DNA from: Reyranella sp.
Lineage (GTDB): Bacteria > Pseudomonadota > Alphaproteobacteria > Reyranellales > Reyranellaceae
Direction: 5' to 3'
NCBI RefSeq assembly: GCF_004296935.1
Contig: NZ_SCVH01000083.1
Coordinates: forward strand, 32,075-96,074
DNA length: 64,000 nt
In this document: in pieces, positions 7,410 to 15,714 of the stretch
Layout of the letters: each line of letters begins with the position of its first letter
How positions within the stretch are numbered: the stretch's first letter is position 1
The notes under the pieces: generated by a model
Database searches by the model: none
What the model saw: only the letters and a program-made list of their open reading frames with translations
Told to the model about the DNA's origin: nothing
Position numbers and translations under genes: made by a program

Positions 7410-8377
7410 CCGCCGGGCACGCTTCTCGCCAGCCGGTCGAAGGCTTCCCAGAACAGGGCGCGGATGTCGTCGGTCTCCATCATGATTTCGTGGCGCGCCT
7501 GCGCGATGGTGAAATGCTCGGCGTGACGCATGCGGGCGACGATGGGACCGTGGTTCGCGGGGTCGATCAGGCGATCCTCGCCGGCCGTCATCACGAGCAG
7601 CGGCAGGTCGACGCGCTCGAGGTAGCCGGGGGCGAGCGCCGCCGTCATCGAGCGCACGGCCTGGCGCGACCAGCCGATCGTCGGGCCGCCCAGGGTGAGG
7701 CGGGGATCGGCGGTGAACCATTGGTCGGTGAACCGGTAACGCCGCTCATCGTGGGTGACGAAATTCGAGGCGAACTCGCGGGCCAGCAGGATGAACGGGC
7801 CGGTGCCGAAGAGGTAGCGGTCCTCGACGGCCGGTACCTCGGGCATCAGCATCAGGATCGAGCGCAGCATGGCTTCGCGCCGGAGCGCGGTCATCGGCGA
7901 CACGAAGACCCCGGCCGACAGCGGTCCCGATCCGTTCTCGGCCAGGTGCCGCAGGAGGATATGGGCGCCCATGGAATGGCAGAGCGCCAGGACCGGCCGG
8001 GGGGCCGCAGGGGCGACGATCGTCTCCAGGAACAGCGCCAGGTCGGCCATGTAGGTCGTGAAACTGTCGATATGACCCTTGCCGCGGTCGGGCAGGGGCC
8101 GGTCGGAGAGGCCCTGGCCGCGCCAGTCCACGGCATAGACCGCAAAGCCGCGGTCCAGCAGCTCGCCCACGATCTCGGTCGCGTATTTCTCGATGAACTC
8201 GCCACGGCCCGTCAGGACGACGACCGTCCCGCGCGGAGTTCCCGGGACGTTCCAGACCGCATAGCGCAAACGCGCCCCGGCGGCGCCCACGAATCCGTAG
8301 CGGTCGGCCGGGCGATAGCGGGCGGCCAGGTCGGCCGGCACGGCCACGGGGGCTGCCGAGGGATCTTGATCAGTCAT
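7406..8377 (-). CDS. Alpha/beta hydrolase, lysophospholipase/monoacylglycerol lipase-like
   Basis: A 323-residue cytosolic alpha/beta hydrolase. The nucleophile elbow is CHSMGAH (Ser135). The acid is probably Asp in AGEDRLIDP (~269) and the base His in ARHEIMME (~297). The HGRGE-like oxyanion segment TGRGEFIEKY (~56-65) and DWRGQGLS (~84-91) match Hydrolase_4 (serine aminopeptidase S33/PldB) proteins that cleave monoacylglycerols or lysophospholipids. It is the first gene of the operon running to 6106; its stop overlaps the TauE permease start. Its start lies 328 bases from the divergent glucan synthase gene. Confidence 0.88.
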   Translation of the reverse strand: MTDQDPSAAPVAVPADLAARYRPADRYGFVGAAGARLRYAVWNVPGTPRGTVVVLTGRGEFIEKYATEIVGELLDRGFAVYAVDWRGQGLSDRPLPDRGKGHIDSFTTYMADLALFLETIVAPAAPRPVLALCHSMGAHILLRHLAENGSGPLSAGVFVSPMTALRREAMLRSILMLMPEVPAVEDRYLFGTGPFILLAREFASNFVTHDERRYRFTDQWFTADPRLTLGGPTIGWSRQAVRSMTAALAPGYLERVDLPLLVMTAGEDRLIDPANHGPIVARMRHAEHFTIAQARHEIMMETDDIRALFWEAFDRLARSVPGG

Positions 8378-8705
8378 GCGCTGTGGCGTTTTGGCGAAGG
8401 CCGGCGCCGGTTGCCAGTGGAGATTTGGGCAATTTGGCCATCTTCGCCGGCAGTCCCTTTACCGTTTCGGGAGGCACGGCTATAGATCGCCCCGGTCGCC
8501 GCATCGTCTGCGAAGGGTCGCAGACGAGGAAATCGGGCGCAAGGAAGCCTCCAAGAGGTCCGCCGCACTGCGTGGTAATCGGCTCGTCGGTTGAGCTGAT
8601 CCGGCACGGTCCTTGCGTCGACGTTCATCGTCCGCAGGAGACATGCGACCGCGATCCCGACGACGGTATGCACCACCGGCGGCTTGTCGGAGTGATCGTC
8701 AAATA
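8378..8705. other. Divergent intergenic region with a leader hairpin
   Basis: No coding sequence is supported here. A weak promoter (TTTACC 8458-8463, 17-base spacer, TATAGA 8481-8486) points towards the glucan synthase and would give a leader of roughly 210 bases containing the perfect 10-bp hairpin at 8504-8527. Confidence 0.4.
8504..8527 (+). promoter_or_regulatory. Perfect 10-bp hairpin in the presumed 5' leader
   Basis: TCGTCTGCGA (8504-8513) and TCGCAGACGA (8518-8527) are exact reverse complements around an AGGG loop. No T-run follows on either strand, which argues against an intrinsic terminator and for an operator or an RNA structure upstream of the glucan synthase gene. Confidence 0.5.
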
Positions 8706-11498
8706 ATGATCCGTCAGGGATTGGTTCTTCTGCTTGCTGTCGCGGCCACGATCGCGGGCTGGCGTCTGCTCGACGGCCAGATCGAGGCGGCCAACGTCGA
8801 AGGGCCCCTGCACGGCGTCACCTATGCGCCATGGGCCAAGGACCAGGATCCGATCGAAGCCAAGTCGAGCGGCATCTGGAGCTTCCTGCGCACCGCCTTC
8901 ACCGACGCACCCGCCGCCGCCGTCAAGCCGCGCAAGGAGCAGATCGAGCGCGACTTCGCGATGCTGGGCGGCAAGGTGAAGTACGTGCGCACCTACCGCA
9001 CGACGGACGGCGGCGACGTCATGCCGGAACTCGCCGCCAGGAACGGGCTGAAGCTGGTGCCTGGCGCGTGGATCTACAGCGCCAGCGAGGCCAAGCAGCA
9101 GTTCGGCCGCGAGGCGAGCGCGGTAAATGCCGAGGAAACCCGGGCGTTGATCCGCATGGCCAACCAGAATCCCAGCGTCGAGCGCGTGCTGGTCGGCAAC
9201 GAGAACATCCTGCGATGGGACGGCCAGAAGGACCTGCGCGATCCCAATGCCACCAGCCCGGCCCAGCTCATCCGCGAGATCCGCAACGTCAAGCGCAACG
9301 TCAAGGTGCCCGTGAGCACCGCCGAGCCGTGGCATGTCTGGCTGCACTATCCCGAGCTCGCGCGCGAGGTCGATTACCTCGCCGTCCATATCCTGCCCTA
9401 CTGGGACGAGAAATCGGACGAGACGCCGCTTCAGTATCTCAAGAGCCGGATCGGCATGCTGAAGCAGGCCTATCCGAACAAGAACATCATCGTGACGGAG
9501 GTCGGCTGGCCGTCGAACGGCGCTTCACGTCGCAGTCCCGGCAGCGGCCTGGTCAAGCATGCGACGCCGGCCGAGCAGGCCAAGAACATCCGTGACGCCG
9601 TGGCGTGGTTGCGCACCCAGAACATCGAGCATTTCGTCGTCGAAGCGGTCGACCAGCCCTGGAAGTCCTACGATCTCGAGGGCAAGGCCGGTGGCTACTG
9701 GGGCCTGTGGAACGCCGACCGCCAGCAGAAGTTCAACTGGACGGGAACCATCGAGCGCTTCCCGCAGTGGGCAAGCTGTGCCGCCTGGTCGGTGGCAGCG
9801 GCGCTGCCGCTCATGCTGTTCTTCCTGTGGCGCTGGCGCAACCTCGAGACGTGGGGCCAGATCGCCTTCTGTGGCCTGGTGGCGCTGTCGACCAGCGCAG
9901 TCGTCTATGGCGGGTCGGTCGCGGCCGGCAGCTACATGGTGGTGGCCGAGATGGTGGGCTGGGGCGTGCTCGCCTTCTTCCTGGTGCTGAGCCTCGGCAT
10001 GGCCCTGATGCAGGCGCTCGAGATGGTCGAGACGATCTGGCGGCGGCGCTGGTCGCGCGAAGCTTTGCCGGCGACAGAGATGATCGCGCGCCAGCCGGCG
10101 AACCGGGAGTGGCCGAAGGTCTCGCTGCATCTGGCCATCTGCAACGAGCCGCCGGCGATGGTGATCCAGACGCTGGAGTCGCTCGCGAAGCTCGACTATC
10201 CCGACTACGAAGTCATCGTCATCGACAACAACACCAAGGATCCGGCGGTGTGGCGGCCGGTCCAGGATTATTGCGCGTCGCTGGGCGAGCGGTTCCGCTT
10301 CTTCCATTTCGACGTCATGAAGGGCTTCAAGGCCGGCGCTCTCAACTACGTGCTGAGCCAGACCGCGCCCGACGCGAAGGTGATCGGCGTCATCGACAGC
10401 GACTACATGGTACGCGCCGACTGGCTGAAGGCGCTGGTGCCGTATTTCGACGATCGCAAGATCGGCTATGTCCAGGCGCCACAGGACCATCGCGACTGGA
10501 CCGGCGATCGCTTCAAGGAAATGCTGAACTGGGAGTATGCCGGCTTCTTCGACATCGGCATGTGCCTGCGCAACGAGTACGACGCCATCATCCAGCACGG
10601 CACCATGACGCTGGTGCGCCGCGACCTGATGGAAGAGATGGGCGGCTGGGCGACCTGGTGCATCACCGAGGATACCGAGCTTGGCCTGCGCTTGATGGAG
10701 CAGGGCTACGGCGCCATGTACAGCCGCGAGCGCTTCGGCAAGGGGCTGACGCCCGACCATTTCGCCGGCTACAAGAAGCAGCGCTTCCGCTGGGCCTACG
10801 GCGCCATGCAGATCATGAAGGCGCACGCCGGCAAGATGCTGAACAACAGCACCAAGCTCACTCTGGGGCAGAAGTATCACTTCGTGGCCGGCTGGGCGCC
10901 GTGGTTCGCCGACGCGCTCAACCTCATTTTTACGTGGGCGGGTCTCGCCTGGCTGCTGGCCGTGCTGCTGCCGCCGCTGTTCGGCATCAAGCCAGTCGGC
11001 CTGCCGCCGGCCGAGTTCATCCTGCCCACGGTCGGCATCTTCGTCTTCAAGCTGCTCTATTCCTTCGGCCTCTACTTCGATCGCGTGAAGTGCACGTTCC
11101 GCCAAAGCGTGGGCGCGTCGCTCGCCGGCCTCGCACTCACCTACACCGTGGGTCGCGCGGTGATCTACGGCCTGGCGACCAGCCGGCTTCCCTTCATGCG
11201 CACGCCGAAAATGGACGAGCGCGCCACCTTGGGCATGGCGCTCGGCATGGCGCGCGGCGAGGCGGTGCTCGCGATCCTGCTGTGGCTCGGGGCGGCGGCC
11301 CTGTGGGTCAACAATGGCGTCGTCGATCCCGAGGCAAGACTTTGGGCCGTTTTCATGGTCGTGCAGTCGTTGCCCTTCGCCGCTGCGGTCTACGTGTCGG
11401 TCGTGAACGCGCTCGAGCAGATGCGCCACACCCGGACCGTGTTCGAGGCCGCACCCGCGCCCCGGGTCAGCGGCCCGTCGATGCAGCCCGCTCAGTAA
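8706..11498 (+). CDS. Bifunctional GH17-like / GT2 beta-glucan synthase (NdvB-like), membrane
   Basis: A 930-residue protein. After one N-terminal membrane segment comes a glycoside-hydrolase-17-like domain (residues ~35-345): GVTYAPW strand, VGNENILRWDG with the acid/base Glu (~164) and the GH17 signature EVGWPSNG with the nucleophile Glu (~264). Several membrane helices (~355-450) lead into a processive family-2 glycosyltransferase: HLAICNEPP (~475), DNNTKD, DSDYM (~563, the DxD), TEDTELGLRL (~655) and QRFRWAYG (the QxxRW motif, ~692). More helices follow. This architecture is that of the Bradyrhizobium/Pseudomonas NdvB-type synthases of cyclic beta-1,3/1,6-glucans. I chose ATG 8706 because the hydrophobic anchor follows immediately; the upstream in-frame residues are Arg-rich and unsupported. 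Confidence 0.88.
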   Translation: MIRQGLVLLLAVAATIAGWRLLDGQIEAANVEGPLHGVTYAPWAKDQDPIEAKSSGIWSFLRTAFTDAPAAAVKPRKEQIERDFAMLGGKVKYVRTYRTTDGGDVMPELAARNGLKLVPGAWIYSASEAKQQFGREASAVNAEETRALIRMANQNPSVERVLVGNENILRWDGQKDLRDPNATSPAQLIREIRNVKRNVKVPVSTAEPWHVWLHYPELAREVDYLAVHILPYWDEKSDETPLQYLKSRIGMLKQAYPNKNIIVTEVGWPSNGASRRSPGSGLVKHATPAEQAKNIRDAVAWLRTQNIEHFVVEAVDQPWKSYDLEGKAGGYWGLWNADRQQKFNWTGTIERFPQWASCAAWSVAAALPLMLFFLWRWRNLETWGQIAFCGLVALSTSAVVYGGSVAAGSYMVVAEMVGWGVLAFFLVLSLGMALMQALEMVETIWRRRWSREALPATEMIARQPANREWPKVSLHLAICNEPPAMVIQTLESLAKLDYPDYEVIVIDNNTKDPAVWRPVQDYCASLGERFRFFHFDVMKGFKAGALNYVLSQTAPDAKVIGVIDSDYMVRADWLKALVPYFDDRKIGYVQAPQDHRDWTGDRFKEMLNWEYAGFFDIGMCLRNEYDAIIQHGTMTLVRRDLMEEMGGWATWCITEDTELGLRLMEQGYGAMYSRERFGKGLTPDHFAGYKKQRFRWAYGAMQIMKAHAGKMLNNSTKLTLGQKYHFVAGWAPWFADALNLIFTWAGLAWLLAVLLPPLFGIKPVGLPPAEFILPTVGIFVFKLLYSFGLYFDRVKCTFRQSVGASLAGLALTYTVGRAVIYGLATSRLPFMRTPKMDERATLGMALGMARGEAVLAILLWLGAAALWVNNGVVDPEARLWAVFMVVQSLPFAAAVYVSVVNALEQMRHTRTVFEAAPAPRVSGPSMQPAQ

Positions 11499-11515
11499 TC
11501 TGCTAGCGTTGAATC

Positions 11516-12136
11516 ATGCCTACGTTCGAGTCACGCCACGGCCTCGATTCACGTGCCGGCACTGCCCTTTTCCTGAAACGCTGGCTGCGCCGGCCCTTCT
11601 CGATGGGGGCCGTGATTCCGAGTGGCCGCCTGCTGGCCGAGGCAATGGCGCAGGCGACGCTGCAGGCTCTGGAAGGCCGGTCGGGTCATGTCGTCGAACT
11701 GGGCGCCGGCACCGGAGAGGTCACCAAGGCGCTGCTGGCTGCCGGCATTGCCCCGACCCGGTTGGCGCTGATCGAACGAGAGCCCGAGCTGGCGGCCTTC
11801 CTGCGCCGCCATTTCTCGGAACCGCAGATCATCGAGGGTGACGCGGCGCGCCTGCCGCGTCTTCTGGCCGACCACGGTGTCGCCCCCGTTGCCGCCGTAG
11901 TATCGAGCCTGCCGCTTCTGTCACTGCCGACGGATGTCGTGAACGGCATCGTGCACGGCGTGTTCGATGCGCTGCCGCGCGGCGCCGCGCTCATCCAGTT
12001 CACCTATGGCCCGACGCCGCCCGTGCCGCGCGCCCTGCGTCAGGGTTTGCGTCTGGTCGGCACCCGCGGCGCGCGTATCTGGCGCAACGTACCGCCCGCC
12101 GTCGTCTGGACCTTCAGAAAGCCACCGACGGCGTGA
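11516..12136 (+). CDS. PmtA-like phospholipid N-methyltransferase (class I SAM fold)
   Basis: A 206-residue protein. The N-terminal FLKRWLRRPFSMGAVIPSGR is the characteristic opening of the Rhizobium-type PmtA family and of 16S dimethylase-like relatives. SAM motif I is VVELGAGTGEVTKAL (~60-74), the motif II acid is in ALIEREPE (~85), motif III is EGDAARL (~107) and SSLPLLSLP (~130) replaces the NPPY box. PmtA enzymes methylate phosphatidylethanolamine towards phosphatidylcholine at the inner membrane; membership here is by pattern only. The TGA stop overlaps the GTG start of the NUDIX gene (GTGA), so both are coupled. It starts 17 bases after the glucan synthase stop, so all three may share an envelope operon. 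Confidence 0.8.
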   Translation: MPTFESRHGLDSRAGTALFLKRWLRRPFSMGAVIPSGRLLAEAMAQATLQALEGRSGHVVELGAGTGEVTKALLAAGIAPTRLALIEREPELAAFLRRHFSEPQIIEGDAARLPRLLADHGVAPVAAVVSSLPLLSLPTDVVNGIVHGVFDALPRGAALIQFTYGPTPPVPRALRQGLRLVGTRGARIWRNVPPAVVWTFRKPPTA

Positions 12137-12765
12137 CACCTTTCCGCTTCGACGTCTCGCTGCGAGATGCGATCATTGACCGCCTCAGCCGTTTCGATCG
12201 GCGTCGCCACGAGGATACCGGGGAACTCAAGCACGCGGCGGTGGCCATCGTGGTGGTCGAATCCGACACGCCCGGTGAGGCTGCGTTTCTGCTGACGAAG
12301 CGCACGCCGCGGCTGCGCGCGCACGGCGGGCAGTGGGCCTTGCCGGGTGGCCGCCTCGATCCCGGCGAGACGATCGAACAAGCGGCGTTGCGTGAACTGG
12401 AAGAGGAACTGGGTGTCGCGGCTGCTTCCGCCGATATCCTGGGCACGCTCGACGACTATCCGACGCGGTCGGGCTATCTCATCGCGCCCGTCGTGGTGTG
12501 GATTCCCGGTGGCGTGCGGGTGACGCCCAATCCGGCGGAAGTCGCTGCCGCCTACCGTATCCGCTGCGCCGAGCTTTTCCGCGAAGGCTCACCCGAGATC
12601 GTGGCAATCGAGGAGTCGGATCGGCCGATCATCCGCCTGCCGCTGCCGGTCGCCACGGTCAATGCGCCGACGGCGGCCGTGCTTTATCAGTTTCGCGAGG
12701 TGGCGCTGGCCGGGCGCGACACGCGCGTCGACCATTTCGAGCAGCCGGTCTTCGCCTGGCGCTAA
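12133..12765 (+). CDS. NUDIX hydrolase, CoA pyrophosphatase type
   Basis: A 210-residue NUDIX protein. The NUDIX box runs from GRLDPGET to RELEEELGV (~75-97), giving the metal-binding REx2EE core. Immediately before it, LLTKRTPRLRAHGGQWALPG matches the CoA-pyrophosphatase signature (LLTxR, Arg, Gly, PGG), so the likely reaction is hydrolysis of CoA or acyl-CoA to 4'-phosphopantetheine and 3',5'-ADP. It begins with GTG inside the stop of the methyltransferase (GTGA overlap). It converges on the MaoC gene, with only 9 bases between the two stop codons. Confidence 0.88.
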   Translation: MTPFRFDVSLRDAIIDRLSRFDRRRHEDTGELKHAAVAIVVVESDTPGEAAFLLTKRTPRLRAHGGQWALPGGRLDPGETIEQAALRELEEELGVAAASADILGTLDDYPTRSGYLIAPVVVWIPGGVRVTPNPAEVAAAYRIRCAELFREGSPEIVAIEESDRPIIRLPLPVATVNAPTAAVLYQFREVALAGRDTRVDHFEQPVFAWR

Positions 12766-12774
12766 GCCGTTCGG

Positions 12775-13251
12775 CTAGGATCGCGCGCTGAGGGTGACCG
12801 CCGAGGCCGGCCGGCGCTTCAGGAAGACGGTGGTTTCCTGTTCCAGCACGGGTTCGTCGCGCTGGTTGATCGTCACCTGGCGGATGCGTGCGACACCCCG
12901 GTCGGGCTTGGACGACGACGGCCTCAGTTCGGTGATATCGGTAACCACCCGCAAGGTATCGCCTGGCCGAACCGGTCGTGGGAACTGGACCTCGCCGATG
13001 CCGGGCGACCCCAGGCTGCTGGCGCGGAAGATCCCAAGGTCGAGCCACAGTCGCAATGTTGCGGACATCGTGTGCAGGCCCGATGCGATCAGGCCGCCAT
13101 ACGTCCATTTCCTGGCGAACTCGGCGTCGATGTGAAAGGGCTGCGGGTCCCATTGCCGCGCGAATTCGATGATGCCCGCCTCGGTCATGGTCATGCCGCC
13201 GCTCGTAAACCGGTCGCCGATCTTGAAGTCCTCGTAGTAGCGATCAGTCAC
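12775..13251 (-). CDS. MaoC-like hotdog dehydratase
   Basis: A 158-residue single hotdog domain. DRYYEDFKIGDRF opens the fold. The hydratase-2 region is seen as FARQWDPQPFHIDAEFA (~33-49), carrying the catalytic Asp/His pair, followed by GGLIASGLHTMSA. FPRPVRPGDTL is the conserved C-terminal strand segment. Such proteins hydrate (R)-specific enoyl-CoA or dehydrate similar esters. I chose GTG 13251, with GGGAG eight bases upstream; earlier in-frame residues do not resemble the family. The gene stands alone, divergent from the Bug protein at 13405. Confidence 0.85.
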   Translation of the reverse strand: MTDRYYEDFKIGDRFTSGGMTMTEAGIIEFARQWDPQPFHIDAEFARKWTYGGLIASGLHTMSATLRLWLDLGIFRASSLGSPGIGEVQFPRPVRPGDTLRVVTDITELRPSSSKPDRGVARIRQVTINQRDEPVLEQETTVFLKRRPASAVTLSARS

Positions 13252-13404
13252 AGAACCAACTCCCGGCAGAGGCTCGCCGCGGCTCCCATTTTGCCTCCGA
13301 TTGTGTCGAGTCTGAGACAGTCGTAGCCTACAGTTGCGATCGTCATGGGCGTTATTTTCCAGCGGCTGTGCTAGCTTGTCGCCCGAAAGTAACGGGAGGC
13401 AAGA

Positions 13405-14394
13405 ATGCGTTCGAATCCGACACGCCGCCGTGCGCTGGCCGTGGCCGGTGCCGCTGGAGCACTGCTGGCAGCACCCGCCTTGGCGCAGGCGCCGTGGCCC
13501 AACAAGACGGTGCGTTTCGTCGTGCCATTTCCGCCAGGACAGGCAGCCGACATCTTCGCCCGCATGATGGCCGAGAAGCTGACCGATGTGTGGAAGCAGC
13601 AGGTGATCGTCGAGAACAAGGCCGGCGGCAGCGGCATTCCGGCGACAGAGTACGGCAAGGCAGCGGCGCCCGACGGCTACACGCTGATGGTGGTGTCGAG
13701 CGGCACGTTCGGCGTCAATCCCAGCCTGTTTCCCGACCTGCCTTACAAGCCGCTGGTCGACTTCCTGCCCATCTCCAACATTTTCCTGGTGCCCCTGGTC
13801 ATCGTGGCCAACCCGCGCTTCCCCGCGAACACGCTGGGCGAGCTCATCGAGCTGGCCCGCAAGGAGCCCGGCAAGCTCTCCTATGCCTCGGCCGGGCCAG
13901 GCACGTCGCAGCATCTCAGCATGGAGCTGTTCAAGCTCCGGGCGAAGCTCGACATCGTGCATGTGCCCTACAAGGGCAGCGGACCCGCCATGGCCGATCT
14001 GCTGGGCGGTCACGTCATGCTGATGATGGACAGCACGGCCGCTGCGCTGAACCACATCAAGGAAGGGCGTATCAAAGCACTGGCCGTTACCACCGCGAAG
14101 CCCGCGCCGCCGCCGCTCGACAAGATTCCGACCATTGCCCAGACGTTGCCGGGTTTCGATGCCGCCGGCTGGTCCGGGCTTGCCGCGCCGGCGCGCACGC
14201 CACTCGAGATCGTGGCTAAGGTGAACAGGGACATGCAAACCCTGCTCAACGATCCGGCGGTGATCCGTCAGATCGAGCAGCGTGCCGCCGTCCCGGCGCC
14301 GGGTTCGCCGATCCAGTTCGCCGAATTCATCAAGAAGGAAATCGACACCTGGGGCGAGGTCGTGCGGGCGACGGGAACAAAACCCGGCACCTGA
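13405..14394 (+). CDS. Bug-family tripartite tricarboxylate transporter binding protein
   Basis: A 329-residue periplasmic binding protein. The N-terminus is a signal peptide with a twin-arginine-like TRRRALA start and cleavage near ALAQA (~27). Family signatures are visible: VPFPPGQAADIFAR (~39-52, the Bug ligand loop), GGSGIPATEY, APDGYTL (~92), VPYKGSGPAMADLLGG (~192) and PEVV-like PLEIVAKVN near the end. Bug proteins bind small carboxylates and usually feed TctA/TctB permeases, but none is encoded nearby, which is common for this large orphan family. GGGAGG precedes ATG 13405 by 6 bases. Confidence 0.92.
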   Translation: MRSNPTRRRALAVAGAAGALLAAPALAQAPWPNKTVRFVVPFPPGQAADIFARMMAEKLTDVWKQQVIVENKAGGSGIPATEYGKAAAPDGYTLMVVSSGTFGVNPSLFPDLPYKPLVDFLPISNIFLVPLVIVANPRFPANTLGELIELARKEPGKLSYASAGPGTSQHLSMELFKLRAKLDIVHVPYKGSGPAMADLLGGHVMLMMDSTAAALNHIKEGRIKALAVTTAKPAPPPLDKIPTIAQTLPGFDAAGWSGLAAPARTPLEIVAKVNRDMQTLLNDPAVIRQIEQRAAVPAPGSPIQFAEFIKKEIDTWGEVVRATGTKPGT

Positions 14395-14416
14395 GCGATC
14401 GTCGATTCGAACGACT

Positions 14417-15475
14417 TTAGAGGCCCAGCGCGCGCAAGCCGTAGATCAGGCCGATCACCAGCAGGCCGATGAAGGCGGTCTCGGCGATCAGCAGCAGCAC
14501 CGGGCCCATGCCGATCCGCGCCAGCGCCAGCAGCGATGTCTTCATGCCGAGCGCCGCGATGGCGGTGATGATCAGGAAGGACGAGACCTGCGTCACCGCC
14601 GCCTGGACGGCCGGCGGCACGACGCCCAGCGAATTGAGCGCGGCGAGCGCCAGGAAGCCGAACAGGAAGATAGGCGGCGCCGGACGCGCATCGCTCACCG
14701 GCCCGCCGCTCCTCGACACCCACCAGGCGATGCCGGCGATCGCCGGCAGCAGGAACGCCACGCGCAGGAGCTTGGTGATGATGGCATCGCTCAGCACCTT
14801 TTCGCCCATCGTCTGGCCGGCGCCGGCCACCTGCGCCACGTCGTGGATCGCGCCGCCCAGGAACACGCCCATCTCGAACAAGGAGTAGCCCAGCGCCTGC
14901 TGCAGTGGCGGATAGAGAACCATCACCACCGTGCTGAGGAAGTTGACGCCCATCACGGTGAAGGCGAGGTCGCGGTCGGAATTCTCGTGCTTGGGCAGGA
15001 CGGCGGAAGCGGCCATCGCCGCCGCGGCGCCACACACGCCGGTGGCGCAGCCGGTCAGCAGGCCAAAATCGCGGCTGAGGCCGAAGAAGCGGGCCGCCCA
15101 GGCGCCGAAAGCGATCGTGCAGCCAACGGCTGCCAGGGCGATCAGGACCGGCATCGCGCCGTCGTCGATGAGCTGGCCGAACGTCAGCCGGGCACCGAAC
15201 AGGGCGACGCCGACGCGCAGCAGCGTGCGGCCGGCGAATTCCAGGCCGGGCTTCAGGATCGGCCGTGCCGACAGCGGCTGCAGCGCCATGCCGATGACCA
15301 GGGTGAGGATGAGCGGCGGCACCCAGACCGCACCGAAGCGGAACAGGCTCCGCGTATCGGCGATGAAGGCCACCGCCGCAATGGCGGCGCACAGCGCGAC
15401 GCCGGGGGCCGCCCGACGCAGATTGTCCGGCGCCCACAGGCGGGCGAGGTCGACGGCGACGGCGCTGCTACGCAT
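14417..15475 (-). CDS. YeiH/UPF0324 family putative sulfate exporter, membrane
   Basis: A 352-residue integral membrane protein with about ten helices. Diagnostic segments of the YeiH family are the repeated ALFGARLTFGQL (~70), GLLTGCATGVCGAAAAMA (~137-154, the conserved C-G-A box) and GGAIHDVAQVAGAG (~207-220, His-Asp-Val). YeiH proteins are annotated as putative sulfate exporters, though direct evidence is thin. I prefer ATG 15475, which overlaps the end of the biotin-carrier gene by 8 bases; an ATG at 15514 would add 13 residues inside that gene. It is the last gene of a three-gene operon with the duplicated protein and the biotin carrier. Confidence 0.85.
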   Translation of the reverse strand: MRSSAVAVDLARLWAPDNLRRAAPGVALCAAIAAVAFIADTRSLFRFGAVWVPPLILTLVIGMALQPLSARPILKPGLEFAGRTLLRVGVALFGARLTFGQLIDDGAMPVLIALAAVGCTIAFGAWAARFFGLSRDFGLLTGCATGVCGAAAAMAASAVLPKHENSDRDLAFTVMGVNFLSTVVMVLYPPLQQALGYSLFEMGVFLGGAIHDVAQVAGAGQTMGEKVLSDAIITKLLRVAFLLPAIAGIAWWVSRSGGPVSDARPAPPIFLFGFLALAALNSLGVVPPAVQAAVTQVSSFLIITAIAALGMKTSLLALARIGMGPVLLLIAETAFIGLLVIGLIYGLRALGL

Positions 15476-15689
15476 CGAGAATGGCGACGAGCTGGCCTTC
15501 GCCGACCGCTTCACCTTCGCTGACCTTGATTTCCTTGATGGTTCCTGCCTTGGGGGAGAGCACCGGGATTTCCATCTTCATCGATTCGAGGATCATGATC
15601 TCGCCGTCGACCTCGATGCGGTCGCCGGGCTTGGTCTGGATCTTCCACACATTGCCCGCGATCTCGGATTTTACATTGACGACGGCCAT
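15468..15689 (-). CDS. Stand-alone biotin/lipoyl attachment protein (BCCP-like, 73 aa)
   Basis: A minimal biotinyl domain and nothing else. The biotinylation loop ESMKMEIP places the modified lysine at residue 38, flanked by two Met as in biotin (not lipoyl) domains, and PKAGTIKEIKVSEGEAV is the typical second half-barrel. Full-length BCCPs are about 150 residues, so this is the short carrier type seen in some actinobacteria and alphaproteobacteria. No biotin carboxylase or carboxyltransferase lies next to it; the nearest is at 41853-48500. I chose ATG 15689 (MAVVNVKSEIAG). It lies 25 bases after the duplicated protein gene and overlaps the exporter gene. Confidence 0.88.
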   Translation of the reverse strand: MAVVNVKSEIAGNVWKIQTKPGDRIEVDGEIMILESMKMEIPVLSPKAGTIKEIKVSEGEAVGEGQLVAILDA

Positions 15690-15714
15690 GCCCCGGTCTT
15701 CTCCCCAATGACGC

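Noticed and set aside
9525-11429. Very long antisense open frame over the glucan synthase
   Set aside because: It is a shadow caused by GC-rich codon bias; the sense strand carries clear GH17 and GT2 motifs.
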